64,000 nucleotides of DNA. It comes from Pseudomonadota bacterium (GTDB lineage Bacteria > Desulfobacterota > Binatia > Binatales > Binataceae). Shown piece by piece: positions 22,708-34,750 of this stretch (within the stretch, counting starts at the first letter, position 1; every line of letters starts with the position of its first letter). The translations under genes were made by a program, and so were the position numbers. The notes below the pieces were generated by a model. That model ran no database searches. It was not told the origin of the DNA and saw only the letters and a list, made by a program, of their open reading frames with translations. Location of the stretch: NCBI GenBank assembly GCA_021324885.1, contig JAJPIF010000023.1, forward strand, positions 143,851-207,850. The letters are read 5' to 3'.

Positions 22708-23424
22708 ATGGAGCAAACACCAACCAAGCTCGAAATGTTTTACGAGGGTAAGGCGAAAAAGCTGTACTCGACCCCGGACCCCGATCTGGTGATCGCCTAT
22801 TTCAAGGACGACGCCACGGCCTTTAATGCCAAGAAGCGCGGGACTATCGAGCACAAAGGCGTCATCAACAACCAGATGTCCGAGCTTTTTTTCACCCTGC
22901 TCGAAAGAAGCGGTATTCCCACCCATTTCGTGCGCCGCCTTAACGACCGCGACATGCTCTGCAAGCGGCTGCAAATAGTTCCGGTCGAAACTGTCGTGCG
23001 CAACGTGGTGGCGGGCTCGATGGCCAAGCGGCTGGGGCGCGAGGAAGGCGAGAATCTGCCCTTCCCGATAGTCGAGTATTATTACAAATCCGACCCTCTG
23101 GACGACCCGCTGATACTGCCTGAGCACGCGCTGGCTTTCGGATGGGCCACGCAGGAGGAGTTGGACCAGATCAAGTCGATGGCGCTGCGGGTCAACGAAG
23201 TCCTGAGCCGGTTCCTGGATGAGCGCGGCGTGCTGCTGGTCGATTTCAAGCTCGAATTCGGGCGCCATCATGGAAAGATTCTGCTGGGCGACGAGATCTG
23301 TCCCGACACCTGCCGATTCTGGGACAAGGCCACGCGTCAGAAACTGGACAAGGATCGTTTCCGCCGCGACCTGGGCGGGGTCGAGGAAGCTTACCAGGAG
23401 ATGCTGCGGCGGGTCTCGAATTAG
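22708..23424 (+). CDS. purC: Phosphoribosylaminoimidazole-succinocarboxamide synthase
   Basis: A 238-residue SAICAR synthetase joining CAIR and aspartate with ATP. Start at ATG 22708 (MEQTPTKLEMFYEGKAKKLY), preceded by CGGAG. Family sequence: YFKDDATAFNAKKRGTIEHKG, VRNVVAGSMAKRLG, LVDFKLEFGRHHGKILLGDEI and a C-terminal KDRFRRDLGG. It heads the purC-S-Q-L-F cluster, with purS nine bases later. Confidence 0.97.
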   Translation: MEQTPTKLEMFYEGKAKKLYSTPDPDLVIAYFKDDATAFNAKKRGTIEHKGVINNQMSELFFTLLERSGIPTHFVRRLNDRDMLCKRLQIVPVETVVRNVVAGSMAKRLGREEGENLPFPIVEYYYKSDPLDDPLILPEHALAFGWATQEELDQIKSMALRVNEVLSRFLDERGVLLVDFKLEFGRHHGKILLGDEICPDTCRFWDKATRQKLDKDRFRRDLGGVEEAYQEMLRRVSN

Positions 23425-23432
23425 AGGAAACT

Positions 23433-23678
23433 TTGCTGGTCAAAGTTTTCATTACCCCAAAACGGGGAGTGCTGGATCCCCAGGGTCGCGCGATCGAACA
23501 TTCGCTTAAAAGCCTCGGCTTCAACAACGTCGGCCAGGTTCGGATGGGCAAGTACATCGAGCTTGAAGTCGCTGCGGCTTCCTCTGAAGAAGCCGCCAGC
23601 GAGGTCAAACGCATGTGCGACCAGTTGCTGGCCAACAGTGTGATCGAGGATTACCGGCTCGAGGTGGAACGCGCGTGA
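23433..23678 (+). CDS. purS: Phosphoribosylformylglycinamidine synthase subunit PurS
   Basis: An 81-residue small subunit that channels ammonia between PurQ and small PurL. The only sensible start is TTG 23433, with GAGGAAA just upstream (LLVKVFITPKRGVLDPQGRA). Core motifs: AIEHSLKSLGFNNVGQVRMGK, then the alpha/beta repeat ending [11 protein letters not shown]. Its stop overlaps the purQ start by four bases. The three-subunit PurSQL arrangement is standard outside gammaproteobacteria. Confidence 0.93.
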   Translation: MLVKVFITPKRGVLDPQGRAIEHSLKSLGFNNVGQVRMGKYIELEVAAASSEEAASEVKRMCDQLLANSVIEDYRLEVERA

Positions 23679-24360
23679 AATGGGGAGTCGTCACTTTTCC
23701 AGGCTCGCTTGACGACCGCGACGCACTCTTCGCCTTGCGCGATGTTCTGGAACAGGACGCCGAGCTGCTCTGGCACAAGGACCGCGACCTCAGAAATGCC
23801 GACTGCGTGGTGCTGCCGGGCGGATTCAGCTACGGCGATTACCTGCGATGCGGCGCGATGGCGCGGTTCTCGCCCGTGATGGAAAGCGTGGTCGACTTCG
23901 CCCGGCGCGGCGGCCTGGTGCTGGGCATCTGCAATGGTTTTCAGATCCTTTGCGAGGCCCATCTACTGCCGGGCGCGCTCACGCGCAATCGTTCGCTGTC
24001 ATTTATCTGCGAGCGGATCATTGTGAAGGTTGAAAACTCGCAAACGCCTTTTACCTGTGCAGCTGATTCAGGCGAGCTGCTGCGCTTGCCGATCAAGCAT
24101 GGCGAGGGGCGGTACGTTGCGCCCGCGGACGAATTGCGCCGGATGGAGGATCGCGGGCAAATTCTGCTGCGCTACGTTGACCAGAATGGCGAGGCGACCG
24201 ACTCCGCGAATCCCAACGGATCGACCCATTGCATTGCCGGCGTGGCCAATGACACCTTCAACGTCTTCGGCCTGATGCCCCATCCCGAGCACGCCGTCGA
24301 ACCGATGCTTGGCGGGGACGACGGTATCCGAATTTTTCGCTCGATTATTCAGAGTCTGGG

Positions 24361-24364
<4 letters not shown>
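23675..24364 (+). CDS. purQ: Phosphoribosylformylglycinamidine synthase subunit PurQ
   Basis: A 229-residue class I glutamine amidotransferase releasing ammonia for FGAM synthesis. GTG start at 23675 within GTGA overlapping purS. The nucleophile Cys is in [13 protein letters not shown]; the triad His and Glu are in [30 protein letters not shown] is diagnostic. It overlaps purL by four bases, so stoichiometric coupling is likely. Confidence 0.97.
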
Positions 24365-26584
<2,220 letters not shown>

Positions 26585-26592
<8 letters not shown>

Positions 26593-28060
26593 TTTGCCGC
26601 CAGAGCAACCTTCGGCCGAGATCGAGATTGAAGAATCCAACCTCGATCAATTCCATGAGGAGTGTGGGGTCTTCGGCGTTTATGGCCATCCCGAGGCCGC
26701 CAACCTCGTTTACCTGGGACTGTACGGCCTGCAGCATCGCGGGCAGGAATCCGCCGGGATCGTCTCCTCCAACGGCAAGACCCTGATCAGTCATCGCGGG
26801 ATGGGTCTGGTCGCGGACATCTTCAACAGCGAAGTGATCCAGCGCCTGGAAGGGACGCTTGCGATCGGCCATAACCGTTATTCCACCACGGGCTCGACCA
26901 CGCTGAAGAATTGCCAGCCCCTGGTGGTCGAGTACGCTCGGGGTGGTCTGGCCGTGGCCCACAACGGCAACCTGGTTAACTTTGCCGAACTGCGGCAGCG
27001 GCTGGAGCGGGGCGGCGCGATTTTCCAATCATCTTCGGACAGCGAGGTAATTATCCATCTGGTCGCAGCCTCCGGTGCGGCAACGCTGTTGGAGGGGGTG
27101 GTTGATGCGTTGTCGCAAATTCGTGGAGCCTACTCTTTGCTGTTCCTGACCGAGCGCCAGATGATTGCGGCGCGCGATCCGTATGGCTTTCGACCACTGG
27201 TGATCGGCAAATTGAAAAACGCCTCGATTTTGGCCTCCGAGACCTGCGCGCTGGATTTGGTGCGCGCCGAGTATATCCGCGAGGTCGATCCCGGCGAGGT
27301 TGTGATCATCGACGAAGACGGCATCCGATCAATACGGCCGTTCCCGGCGATGCCGGCGAGGCGCTGTATTTTCGAATACGTATATTTTTCCCGTCCTGAT
27401 TCCACCGTGTTCGGGCGCAACGTTTACCAGGTGCGCAAACAGCAGGGGCGCGCGCTGGCCCGCGAATGTCCAGCCGACGCGGACGTGGTCGTGCCGGTGC
27501 CCGACTCGGGCGTCCCCGCCGCCCTGGGTTACGCGGAAGAGGCCGGGCTGCCCTTCGAATTCGGACTTATCCGCAGCCACTACGTGGGCCGCACGTTTAT
27601 CGAGCCGGCGCAGGCGATCCGCCATTTCGGCGTCAAGATCAAGTTCAACCCGGTGCCTGCGGTGCTGGACGGCAAGCGTATCGTGCTGGTCGAGGACTCG
27701 TTGGTGCGCGGCACCACGCTCAAGAAGGTAATTCCGATGTTGCGGCAGGCGGGGGCGCGCCAGATCCATATGCGGATCGCGGCGCCGCCGACGACTCATT
27801 CATGTTTTTACGGGATCGACACGCCCACCCGCGAGGAACTGCTCGCGTCCCATCAATCGGTCGAGGAAATCCGCCGCTTCATCGGCGCCGATTCGCTGGG
27901 CTATCTGAGTTGGGAAGGTTTGTACTCGTTCGACGGTCGGCCCACTGAAGGTTTTTGCGACGCCTGCTTCACCGGCAAGTACCCGGTGGATGTAACCGGC
28001 ACACGGCAGCCGCGGCAGTTGCCGCTGCCGCTGTTCGACGGCGCCGAAACCCGCGACTGA
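26585..28060 (+). CDS. purF: Amidophosphoribosyltransferase
   Basis: A 491-residue enzyme catalysing the first committed purine step (PRPP plus glutamine to phosphoribosylamine). An acidic leader of about 26 residues precedes Cys27 in [11 protein letters not shown], so a propeptide is probably removed to expose the N-terminal nucleophile, as in the Bacillus type. The glutaminase part ([21 protein letters not shown]) and the PRTase part ([15 protein letters not shown]) are intact. Cysteines including [10 protein letters not shown] near the C-terminus suggest an Fe-S cluster as in the Bacillus enzyme. Confidence 0.97.
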
Positions 28061-28167
28061 AGACGATCAAATATCTGCTGTGGACTGATTTCCGCCCTCC
28101 GTCTTCGCCGTATCCGGAAGGCCATGCTAGATTGGCCCCCAATCAATTCAGCATTGGTGATGGTCCG

Positions 28168-28917
28168 ATGAGCGCTCGTATCGAAACCAACCCCGCTTTG
28201 ATCGAATGGCTGCGCGACTATGAGGAGCAACCGTGGCGGCGCTTCGTGCGCGGTCTGCAGGAGCGCGGCGAACTGGTCGATGTGGCCGGGGTGATGGTCG
28301 ATGCGCGGGCGCTGTTTGCCACGCGCTTTCGCTGCGACAGCAAGACCTGCGCGATGGTCGATCGGCCCGACGGCGTCGAATCATGCTGCGAGGAATACTA
28401 CGTCGAAGTGACTGTGGCCGAACGCGATCGTATCGCCCGGCGCGGCGCCGAGGTGGTCGAGTTCCTCAGTCGCAAAGATCCGGCCCGCGTGAAGCCCGAC
28501 CGCGACATCGCAACCTTCTTCGACGACCGCAACACTATCGAGCTGCGCAAGGAGGATAACCGCTGCGTGTTCTCCTACCGCGACGAGGCCGGCCAGCTCT
28601 GGTGCGGGCTCCATTCCTTGGCGCTGGAAAAAGGATGGCCGATCGAATCGATCAAGCCGACCACCTGTATTCTGTTTCCGCTGGTGGTTTTCCGCTTCGA
28701 GAACGGCGACCTCCTGCTGACCGCGACTTCGGAAGAAGTCGAACGGATGTTCGCCAATCCGAAGGAATCGCTCAAGCTGCCCTGCCTGTTGAAGCAGGCC
28801 GGAGATCCAATGTACGTCGAATGCCGCGGCGCAATCGAAACCGCGTTCGGCAAACCTTTTTACGCCCGCCTGGCAGAAGCTGCTTCGGAATTCAGGAAAA
28901 ACGGCTCGGGCACATAG
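28168..28917 (+). CDS. Cysteine-cluster protein (YkgJ/DUF3109-like)
   Basis: A 249-residue protein from ATG 28168. Cysteines occur as C56, C61, C73-C74, C133, C146 and C167, with His149, in the pattern RCDSKTC, SCCEE, then WCGLHSLALEKGW and KPTTCILFPL. This resembles the zinc/iron-chelating Cys-cluster families (YkgJ, DUF3109), whose function is not established. It follows purF after about 100 bases and may belong to the same transcript, though a purine role is not implied. No signal peptide. Confidence 0.75.
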   Translation: MSARIETNPALIEWLRDYEEQPWRRFVRGLQERGELVDVAGVMVDARALFATRFRCDSKTCAMVDRPDGVESCCEEYYVEVTVAERDRIARRGAEVVEFLSRKDPARVKPDRDIATFFDDRNTIELRKEDNRCVFSYRDEAGQLWCGLHSLALEKGWPIESIKPTTCILFPLVVFRFENGDLLLTATSEEVERMFANPKESLKLPCLLKQAGDPMYVECRGAIETAFGKPFYARLAEAASEFRKNGSGT

Positions 28918-28968
28918 CTCCGCTCTGCCATCGTTCTTCTGCGCGAGCGTTGCGCCGGGATTTACTCG

Positions 28969-30192
28969 TCACAATCGGCTAATCAGGCGTGAGATAATTC
29001 CGCCCTGAGGGATATCTGCTGGTGCGACCAGCGGCGCGCTGCCGGCCGGTTGACCGTCCACGCTAACCACGCCCTTGCCGATGTTCTGTCCGGCTTTGAT
29101 CGGCGCCTGAACTTTGGCGGGGAGCTCGAAGGCGATCTTCACCGCCTTCTTTTCCTCGCCATGTTTCATGAAGACGGAGAGATCGGCGCCCCACACCGGT
29201 TTGAAGCGGGATGATGCTCCTCCGCTGACGGAGACTTCCTGGTCGATTGGCGCACCTTGTTTGGCCACCCGGTCGAGGTAGTAATCCATGAATCCTTGCG
29301 ACATCAGGGTGGCGGCAGCGGCGAAATTTTCCTGTTTGTGCGGCGATCCCATTACCACGGCAATCAGGCGCATCCCGTTGCGATGCGCCGTGGCGGCGAC
29401 GTTGAAACCGGCCTGCGCGTAGAACCCGGTTTTCAATCCGTCGCAGCCTCTGTAGGTCCTCACCAGGTGATTGGTGTTGCGCAATTCGAAGGTGTTGTTG
29501 CGAAAGCCGGTGGTGTCGATCGACGACCAGCGCAGAACGTCGGGATACTTGATCAGTTCGCGCGCGAGAATCGCGGTGTCGTACGCGCTGCTGATGTCGG
29601 GCTGTTGGCCGGGCGCTGGAGGCAGTCCGTGCGGCGAGTAGTAATGCGTGTCCTTCATGCCCAATTCCCGCGCGCGCTGGTTCATCACGACGAAGGCGGG
29701 ACCCGAACCGGCGACAAATTCGGCCACGGCCAATGAGGCGTCATTGGCTGAATGGACCACGACCGCCTTCATCATGTCGTCCAGCGAAAAGGTCTCGCCC
29801 TCCTTCAGATAGACCTGCGAGCCGCCCATCTTCGAGGCCAGCGCCGAGGTTGTCACCTGGTCGCTCAGCTTGAGACTGCCGTCGTGCAGTTTTTCCGCGA
29901 CAATCAGCATCAGCATCATCTTGGTCATCGACGCCAACGGCCACGGTTTGTGCATGTCCTTCTCAAAAATGATCTGGCCGCTGACAGGTTCCATCACGCA
30001 GGCGCTGACATAAGGGGTGGCGGGTCCGGTGTGGGATACGGCTTCGACGCCCCCTTCGGAGGCCGCCTTGCGCACGCGAGTGCGGCGGCGGGCCATCACC
30101 GTCGCGGGAATTGTGAGCACGGCTGCCACCGCCACTAAACAAACGATCCAGACAATGCCCGATTGCCGACTCCGCGGGCTCATCTCTTCCAC
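28969..30192 (-). CDS. D-alanyl-D-alanine carboxypeptidase (penicillin-binding protein, S11)
   Basis: A 407-residue periplasmic S11 peptidase trimming the terminal D-Ala of peptidoglycan pentapeptides. An N-terminal hydrophobic signal segment (IVWIVCLVAVAAVLTIPATV) precedes the catalytic domain. Active-site motifs are complete: SxxK as S88-M-T-K91, SxN as S148-A-N150 and KTG at 254-256. A C-terminal beta domain of the PBP5/6 type follows (FELPAKVQAPIKAGQNIGKG). It ends in RLISRL, a short possible amphipathic anchor. It lies downstream of gshA-gspC after 141 bases. Confidence 0.94.
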   Translation of the reverse strand: MEEMSPRSRQSGIVWIVCLVAVAAVLTIPATVMARRRTRVRKAASEGGVEAVSHTGPATPYVSACVMEPVSGQIIFEKDMHKPWPLASMTKMMLMLIVAEKLHDGSLKLSDQVTTSALASKMGGSQVYLKEGETFSLDDMMKAVVVHSANDASLAVAEFVAGSGPAFVVMNQRARELGMKDTHYYSPHGLPPAPGQQPDISSAYDTAILARELIKYPDVLRWSSIDTTGFRNNTFELRNTNHLVRTYRGCDGLKTGFYAQAGFNVAATAHRNGMRLIAVVMGSPHKQENFAAAATLMSQGFMDYYLDRVAKQGAPIDQEVSVSGGASSRFKPVWGADLSVFMKHGEEKKAVKIAFELPAKVQAPIKAGQNIGKGVVSVDGQPAGSAPLVAPADIPQGGIISRLISRL

Positions 30193-30333
30193 CTCCGCGC
30201 CATTTGATCCGGGCAGGTTGGCGTAGCTGAATTATCAACGCGATTTCGGCGGTGCTGCAATAGAAGCTGCACGATTTAAATCAACAAAGTCCGAAGATGG
30301 TTGTGGAAATCCGTTACGCGGAAACTGCGGCGT

Positions 30334-31230
30334 TTATTGGATACTGTAATTGAGCTCCACCGGGCTCCCACCGCGCATAACCGTGATGGACAGAGAGCTG
30401 GCATTGCGCAGGCTGTTGAGTAAGGTGATCGCCTGCGTCGGGTCATTGATCTGTTGACCCCCAACCGAGGTGACCACGTCGCCGTCCTGCAGGCCCATCT
30501 GTGAGAAAAGAGAGCCCGGCACAATTTCGGAAAGCCTGAAACCGTCGGTTTTACCGTTCTGCACGTCCGGTATGGCGCGCATCTCCGTGAACAACTGGCC
30601 CATGTTCTGGAGATTGCGATCCACTGAGCTGCGTTGAACCACGAATTGATTGGGCCCAACTTTTTCAACGTCGCGGCGGAAAGCGGCCGATTGCGGCGGC
30701 ATCGCTGCCACGATCGGCGCCGCCGTGGGCATTGCCGGCCCCGGTCCGGATTCAGCCTGGTCGGTCGGCATCTCCAGCGTGATCAGAGTGCCGTTGTGAT
30801 TGATAACGGCCTTGGTCTTTGCCACCGAAACCAGCTCCCCCGCATCGGGAATCTGATCTCCCTGCCGGTAGATCGACTGCTCGTGGCTGTTATTGTCTTC
30901 AAACACCGCGAACGGTGTCGTCCAGCTCAAAAGTGTGGTCCCGATCAGCTTGATATGCAGATCGGCGGGAGTTGGCTGCGGCGGCGGTGGCACGACGGCG
31001 GCCTGCGGCTTGACGGCGTTGAAGATGTCGCGTTGAACGATGATGTCGTAGGCGGCGCGTGAAAGTTCCTGCCGCGGAGGGCCGATGCTGGTGATTTCCG
31101 GAGCCGGCGGGATGACGGTCAGGCGCCGCGCGATCAGATCGTTGAAAGAGCGCGCGGCGAAATAGGCGCATCCCGCGATCAACAGGAAATTGAGAGCCAC
31201 CACGTACCGCTCAGAAAAAGTCAGCCGCAT
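30334..31230 (-). CDS. GspC-like type II secretion protein (inner-membrane, PDZ)
   Basis: A 298-residue bitopic protein. A single N-terminal membrane span (YVVALNFLLIAGCAYFAA) is followed by a periplasmic linker, the GspC homology region (RAAYDIIVQRDIFNAVKP, then LHIKLIGTTLLSW and AVFEDNNSHEQSIYRQGDQI), and a C-terminal PDZ domain (GSLFSQMGLQDGDVVTSVGGQQINDPTQAITLL). In type II secretion GspC links the outer-membrane GspD channel to the inner-membrane platform. No other gsp gene is in view, which is unusual. It starts one base after the gshA stop, implying co-transcription. Confidence 0.85.
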   Translation of the reverse strand: MRLTFSERYVVALNFLLIAGCAYFAARSFNDLIARRLTVIPPAPEITSIGPPRQELSRAAYDIIVQRDIFNAVKPQAAVVPPPPQPTPADLHIKLIGTTLLSWTTPFAVFEDNNSHEQSIYRQGDQIPDAGELVSVAKTKAVINHNGTLITLEMPTDQAESGPGPAMPTAAPIVAAMPPQSAAFRRDVEKVGPNQFVVQRSSVDRNLQNMGQLFTEMRAIPDVQNGKTDGFRLSEIVPGSLFSQMGLQDGDVVTSVGGQQINDPTQAITLLNSLRNASSLSITVMRGGSPVELNYSIQ

Positions 31231-32595
31231 TCAGACCATGCCCTCGGCTTCGTATGAGAGACCCGCGACCAGCCGGCTCATGTCGTAGTTCCATGGGCCT
31301 TTCCATCGCGCTACCACGATATTGGCATGATTGTAACCGCTGCGGACCTGGTCGAACAGACGGTACAGATAAATCGTTTCATCCTCGCCCCGGGAGTTGA
31401 CCGCCTTGTTGCGCGCCAACCCGGTGAACGCGATCTGAAACAGCTCGACCGCCAAATCCTTGAGTTTGAAACGCCCTACCGGCGTCTCCAGGCCCATCCT
31501 GCTGGCCATCTCGCCCAGCTTCAAACGCTCCTTGTAGTTCCATTGCTTGACCAGATCCCATGCGGCCAGCGTGCAATCGTCATCATACAGGATGCCTTTG
31601 CACAGCGCGGGGAAGGCCAGAATCGTGGAGGGTGGCTGGCTGTCGGCCGAACGAATCTCGACGTATTTCTTGAGCCGGACCTCGGTGAAGATGGTGGTGA
31701 GATGGTTCCCCCAATCCTCCAGGATGGCGCGTTCCTTCTGGTATCCGCGCTCGAGGTATTGGCGGAAAGTAAGGCCTGGGGGACGCGTTAGATCGATGTA
31801 ATGATGGCCGCGAATCAGAAAATACATCGGCACGTCGAGCGCGTACTCAACGTAGTCCTCGAATCCGGCCCCATCGTTGAAGACGAATGCCGGAATGCCG
31901 CAACGGTCGGGGTCGGTGTCGGTCCAGACGTGTGCGCGATAGCTCAGGTAGCCGTTGAGGTCGCCGTCAGTCAGCGGTGAGTTGCCGAAAATCGCATAAA
32001 ACAGCGGGGTCAGCCCGAAACTCACCCTTAGCTTGCGCATCGCGTCCGCCTCGTCGCCGTAATCGATATTGGCCTGGACGCCCGCCGTCTGCTTCATCAT
32101 CCGCTGGCCCAGCCGACCCTTGCGCGCCATGTACGGAAACATGATTCGATAACGCGCCTTGGGCAGCAGTTCGATCTGGTCCAGCGGGCTCGCCGGCTGC
32201 ATCCCAAGACCGAGGATTGCAATTCCCATCTCGCGCGTCACTTCGACCAATTCCGAGACGTGGCGCGTAAATTCGCTGTATGCGCAGTGGATGTCAGCGC
32301 ACTGCTCCCCGGACAGTTCGATTTGGCCGCCCGGTTCCAGCGTGATGGATGAGGCCTGGCCCTTGAGCGCGATGATGCGTCCCTCTTCGTCCTCCGGTTC
32401 GTAGCCGTAGCGATCGGCCAGCGACCGCAAAATAGCCTCGACGCCGCGCGGACCGGAGAAAGGGATTGCGCGGCCGCTGTGGGCGTCCACCGCGATCTTT
32501 TCGTATTCGGTTCCGATCCGCCATCTGTCGCGGGGCTTGGAGCCGCTTCGAAAGTACTCGAGCAGTTCCTCTTTGCTCCGGATTTCTTCGCTCAT
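31231..32595 (-). CDS. gshA: Glutamate-cysteine ligase (plant/alphaproteobacterial type)
   Basis: A 454-residue ATP-dependent ligase making gamma-glutamylcysteine, the first step of glutathione (or related thiol) synthesis. Typical sequence of this class: RIGTEYEKIAVD, ITLEPGGQIELSGE, then KQTAGVQANIDYGDEADAM and LTPLFYAIFGNSPL. Length fits the plant-like class. No gshB is adjacent, so the final thiol cannot be assigned. It is divergent from glpK with 129 bases between. Confidence 0.92.
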   Translation of the reverse strand: MSEEIRSKEELLEYFRSGSKPRDRWRIGTEYEKIAVDAHSGRAIPFSGPRGVEAILRSLADRYGYEPEDEEGRIIALKGQASSITLEPGGQIELSGEQCADIHCAYSEFTRHVSELVEVTREMGIAILGLGMQPASPLDQIELLPKARYRIMFPYMARKGRLGQRMMKQTAGVQANIDYGDEADAMRKLRVSFGLTPLFYAIFGNSPLTDGDLNGYLSYRAHVWTDTDPDRCGIPAFVFNDGAGFEDYVEYALDVPMYFLIRGHHYIDLTRPPGLTFRQYLERGYQKERAILEDWGNHLTTIFTEVRLKKYVEIRSADSQPPSTILAFPALCKGILYDDDCTLAAWDLVKQWNYKERLKLGEMASRMGLETPVGRFKLKDLAVELFQIAFTGLARNKAVNSRGEDETIYLYRLFDQVRSGYNHANIVVARWKGPWNYDMSRLVAGLSYEAEGMV

Positions 32596-32724
32596 CGCGT
32601 CACTACTCTTATCGGGACCGTCCGATGCGGCCTATCATGGCCATGGCCGAAGCTCAAGGCAAGCTGATGCGCTGCGCGCAACCGGCTGTTGCCCGCTGCC
32701 GCGCCGTTCGTCTAAGACAGGGCA

Positions 32725-34233
32725 ATGGCTCAGCTCGTCCTCACCATCGATCAGGGTACCACCGGCACGACGGTCCTGATAATCGACCCGGAAGGGCGCA
32801 TCCGTGGCCGGGCTTACGGCGAGATACGTCAATTTTTTCCGCGTCCGGGATGGGTCGAGCATGATGCGGAGGAGATTTTCAGCACGACTGTCGCTTTGAG
32901 CAGGCGCGCGATGCGTGCGGCGCGTGTGCGCGACGGTGAAATCGCAGCCATCGGGATAGCCAATCAGCGCGAGACCTTTGTCGTGTGGGAGCGCGCCAGC
33001 GGACGGCCGGTGGGCAGGGCGATCGTCTGGCAATGCCGGCGCAGCGCCGCAATCTGCGCCGGGCTGCGCGCGCGCGAACCTGAAATCGCCAAACGCACCG
33101 GGCTGATCGTGGACCCGTATTTTTCCGCGTCCAAACTCAAATGGATGCTTGACCGCGACCCGCGGCTCCGCCGCCGCGCCGGCCGCGGCGAGTTATGCTT
33201 CGGCACCGTCGATAGTTGGTTGATTTTTCGCCTGACGCGCGGCCAGTCGCACGTGACGGATTTCACCAACGCCTCGCGTACAATGCTGTTCAATCTGCGC
33301 ACGCGCAAATGGGATCCCGCGATGCTCGAGTTGTTCGGCGTGCCGCCGGAGATGCTACCCGAGCCGGTCGCTTCGCGCGGCCCGATTGCCGAAGCCGCCA
33401 GAGGCACCATTGCCTCGCGTGCGATTGCGATCGGCGCCGTGGTCGGCGATCAACAGTCAGCACTATTCGGCCAGGGTGCCGTAAGGCCGGGTCAGGCCAA
33501 AGTTACCTACGGAACCGGCGCGTTTCTCTTGATGCACACTGGCGGCAAGTTCGTGCGCTCGCGCAACCGGCTGCTGAGCACCGCGGCTTTGGACTCGGAC
33601 GGCGAGCCGGCCTTTGCCCTGGAGGGCGCGATTTTCGTGGCCGGCGCGGTCGTGCAATGGCTGCGCGACGGGCTCGGGCTCGTTCGCGAGGCCGCGGATA
33701 CCGCCCGATTGGCGCTCGCTGCAGGCGAGCGCGGCGAGACCTATGTCGTGCCTGCGATGGTCGGGTTGGGAGCGCCATGGTGGGACGCGAACGCGCGCGG
33801 CGCAATCGTCGGGATCACCCGCTCCACTTCCGCGGCCGACCTGGTTCGCGCGGCGCTGGATAGTATCGCTTACCAGGTCTGGGACGTCTGCCATGCGATG
33901 GAGCGCGATGGCGGCCAGCCGATCGGCGATCTCCGAGCCGACGGCGGCGCTGCCGCCAACGATTACCTGATGCAGTTCCAGGCCGATATTCTCTCCCGCC
34001 CGGTACGGCGCGCCGCGATGCTCGAGGTTACGGCCTTGGGCGCGGCGATGCTGGCGGGTCTGGCCTGCGGTGTATGGCGCTCAGCCGCGGAACTGGAGCA
34101 GCTTCGCGCGGCGGGAACCTTGTTCAGGCCCCGTATGCGAGCCGCCGAGCGGCAAAGGCTGCTCCAGGGATGGCACGAGGCCGTAAGCCGCGTCCTTACT
34201 GCCCCTGCCCGCCGCAAAAACCTCCGGCCATGA
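32725..34233 (+). CDS. glpK: Glycerol kinase
   Basis: A 502-residue FGGY kinase forming glycerol-3-phosphate. The N-terminal phosphate loop LTIDQGTTGTTVLI, the substrate region IANQRETFVVWE, the FGGY segment and the ATP-binding VTYGTGAFLLMHTG are present, as is LRADGGAAANDYLMQFQADI. Close resemblance to glycerol kinase rather than xylulokinase comes from DQGTTGT and GWVEHDAEEI. No glycerol transporter or glpD is nearby. Confidence 0.93.
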   Translation: MAQLVLTIDQGTTGTTVLIIDPEGRIRGRAYGEIRQFFPRPGWVEHDAEEIFSTTVALSRRAMRAARVRDGEIAAIGIANQRETFVVWERASGRPVGRAIVWQCRRSAAICAGLRAREPEIAKRTGLIVDPYFSASKLKWMLDRDPRLRRRAGRGELCFGTVDSWLIFRLTRGQSHVTDFTNASRTMLFNLRTRKWDPAMLELFGVPPEMLPEPVASRGPIAEAARGTIASRAIAIGAVVGDQQSALFGQGAVRPGQAKVTYGTGAFLLMHTGGKFVRSRNRLLSTAALDSDGEPAFALEGAIFVAGAVVQWLRDGLGLVREAADTARLALAAGERGETYVVPAMVGLGAPWWDANARGAIVGITRSTSAADLVRAALDSIAYQVWDVCHAMERDGGQPIGDLRADGGAAANDYLMQFQADILSRPVRRAAMLEVTALGAAMLAGLACGVWRSAAELEQLRAAGTLFRPRMRAAERQRLLQGWHEAVSRVLTAPARRKNLRP

Positions 34234-34336
34234 AAACGTGCCGAACATGCGTCACTCACCTTTTCTCGGGTCTAACGAGGGGGGGAGAAAGCGCGTCCAT
34301 TTTCGTGCCGGCGCCGTCGCAGGCTGGGGCTGAATG

Positions 34337-34603
34337 CTACAGCGGCTTGATCTTGGTGGCGACCAGCCCCTTTGAGCTCCAGCCGACGTCGAAACCGACC
34401 CGCGCGCCCACGTGCAACAGGTCGATACCGGGCGCGCGTCCACCCAAAGGCGCGCCGACCACGCTGACGAACGGGAATTGAAAAGGTATTTCGCGGCCGC
34501 TGTCGGAGCGGAGCCGGCCTTTGAGCGTCGCTCGGTTCAGGCTGACGATAATGCCGCGATAGAAATTGTCCGGGAAGCGTTGGTCGAAAACATCGTCACT
34601 CAT
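34337..34603 (-). CDS. Small OB-fold, cold-shock-like protein
   Basis: An 88-residue protein whose strand pattern recalls a cold-shock domain: YRGIIVSLNRATLKGRLRSD, GREIPFQFPFVSVVG, then LHVGARVGFDVGWSSKGLVATKIKPL, the last part matching the C-terminal strands and A-T-x-I ending of Csp-like folds. The aromatic RNP1 and RNP2 nucleic-acid motifs (KGFGFI, VFVH) are not preserved, so RNA binding is uncertain. It stands alone between glpK and the CMD gene. Confidence 0.6.
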   Translation of the reverse strand: MSDDVFDQRFPDNFYRGIIVSLNRATLKGRLRSDSGREIPFQFPFVSVVGAPLGGRAPGIDLLHVGARVGFDVGWSSKGLVATKIKPL

Positions 34604-34750
34604 TGCAGCATTCGCGATGGGACCTCGATATTGCGGGGCAGAGCGAGGCCGGAAAAAACGGCCAATCCTTGCCTCAAGTAATCTTAACGGCAGCGGTGGG
34701 CGCCCGCCAACTGCCCTGTCGTTTGGTTTGCGGTTTTCAATCGCGAAAAT

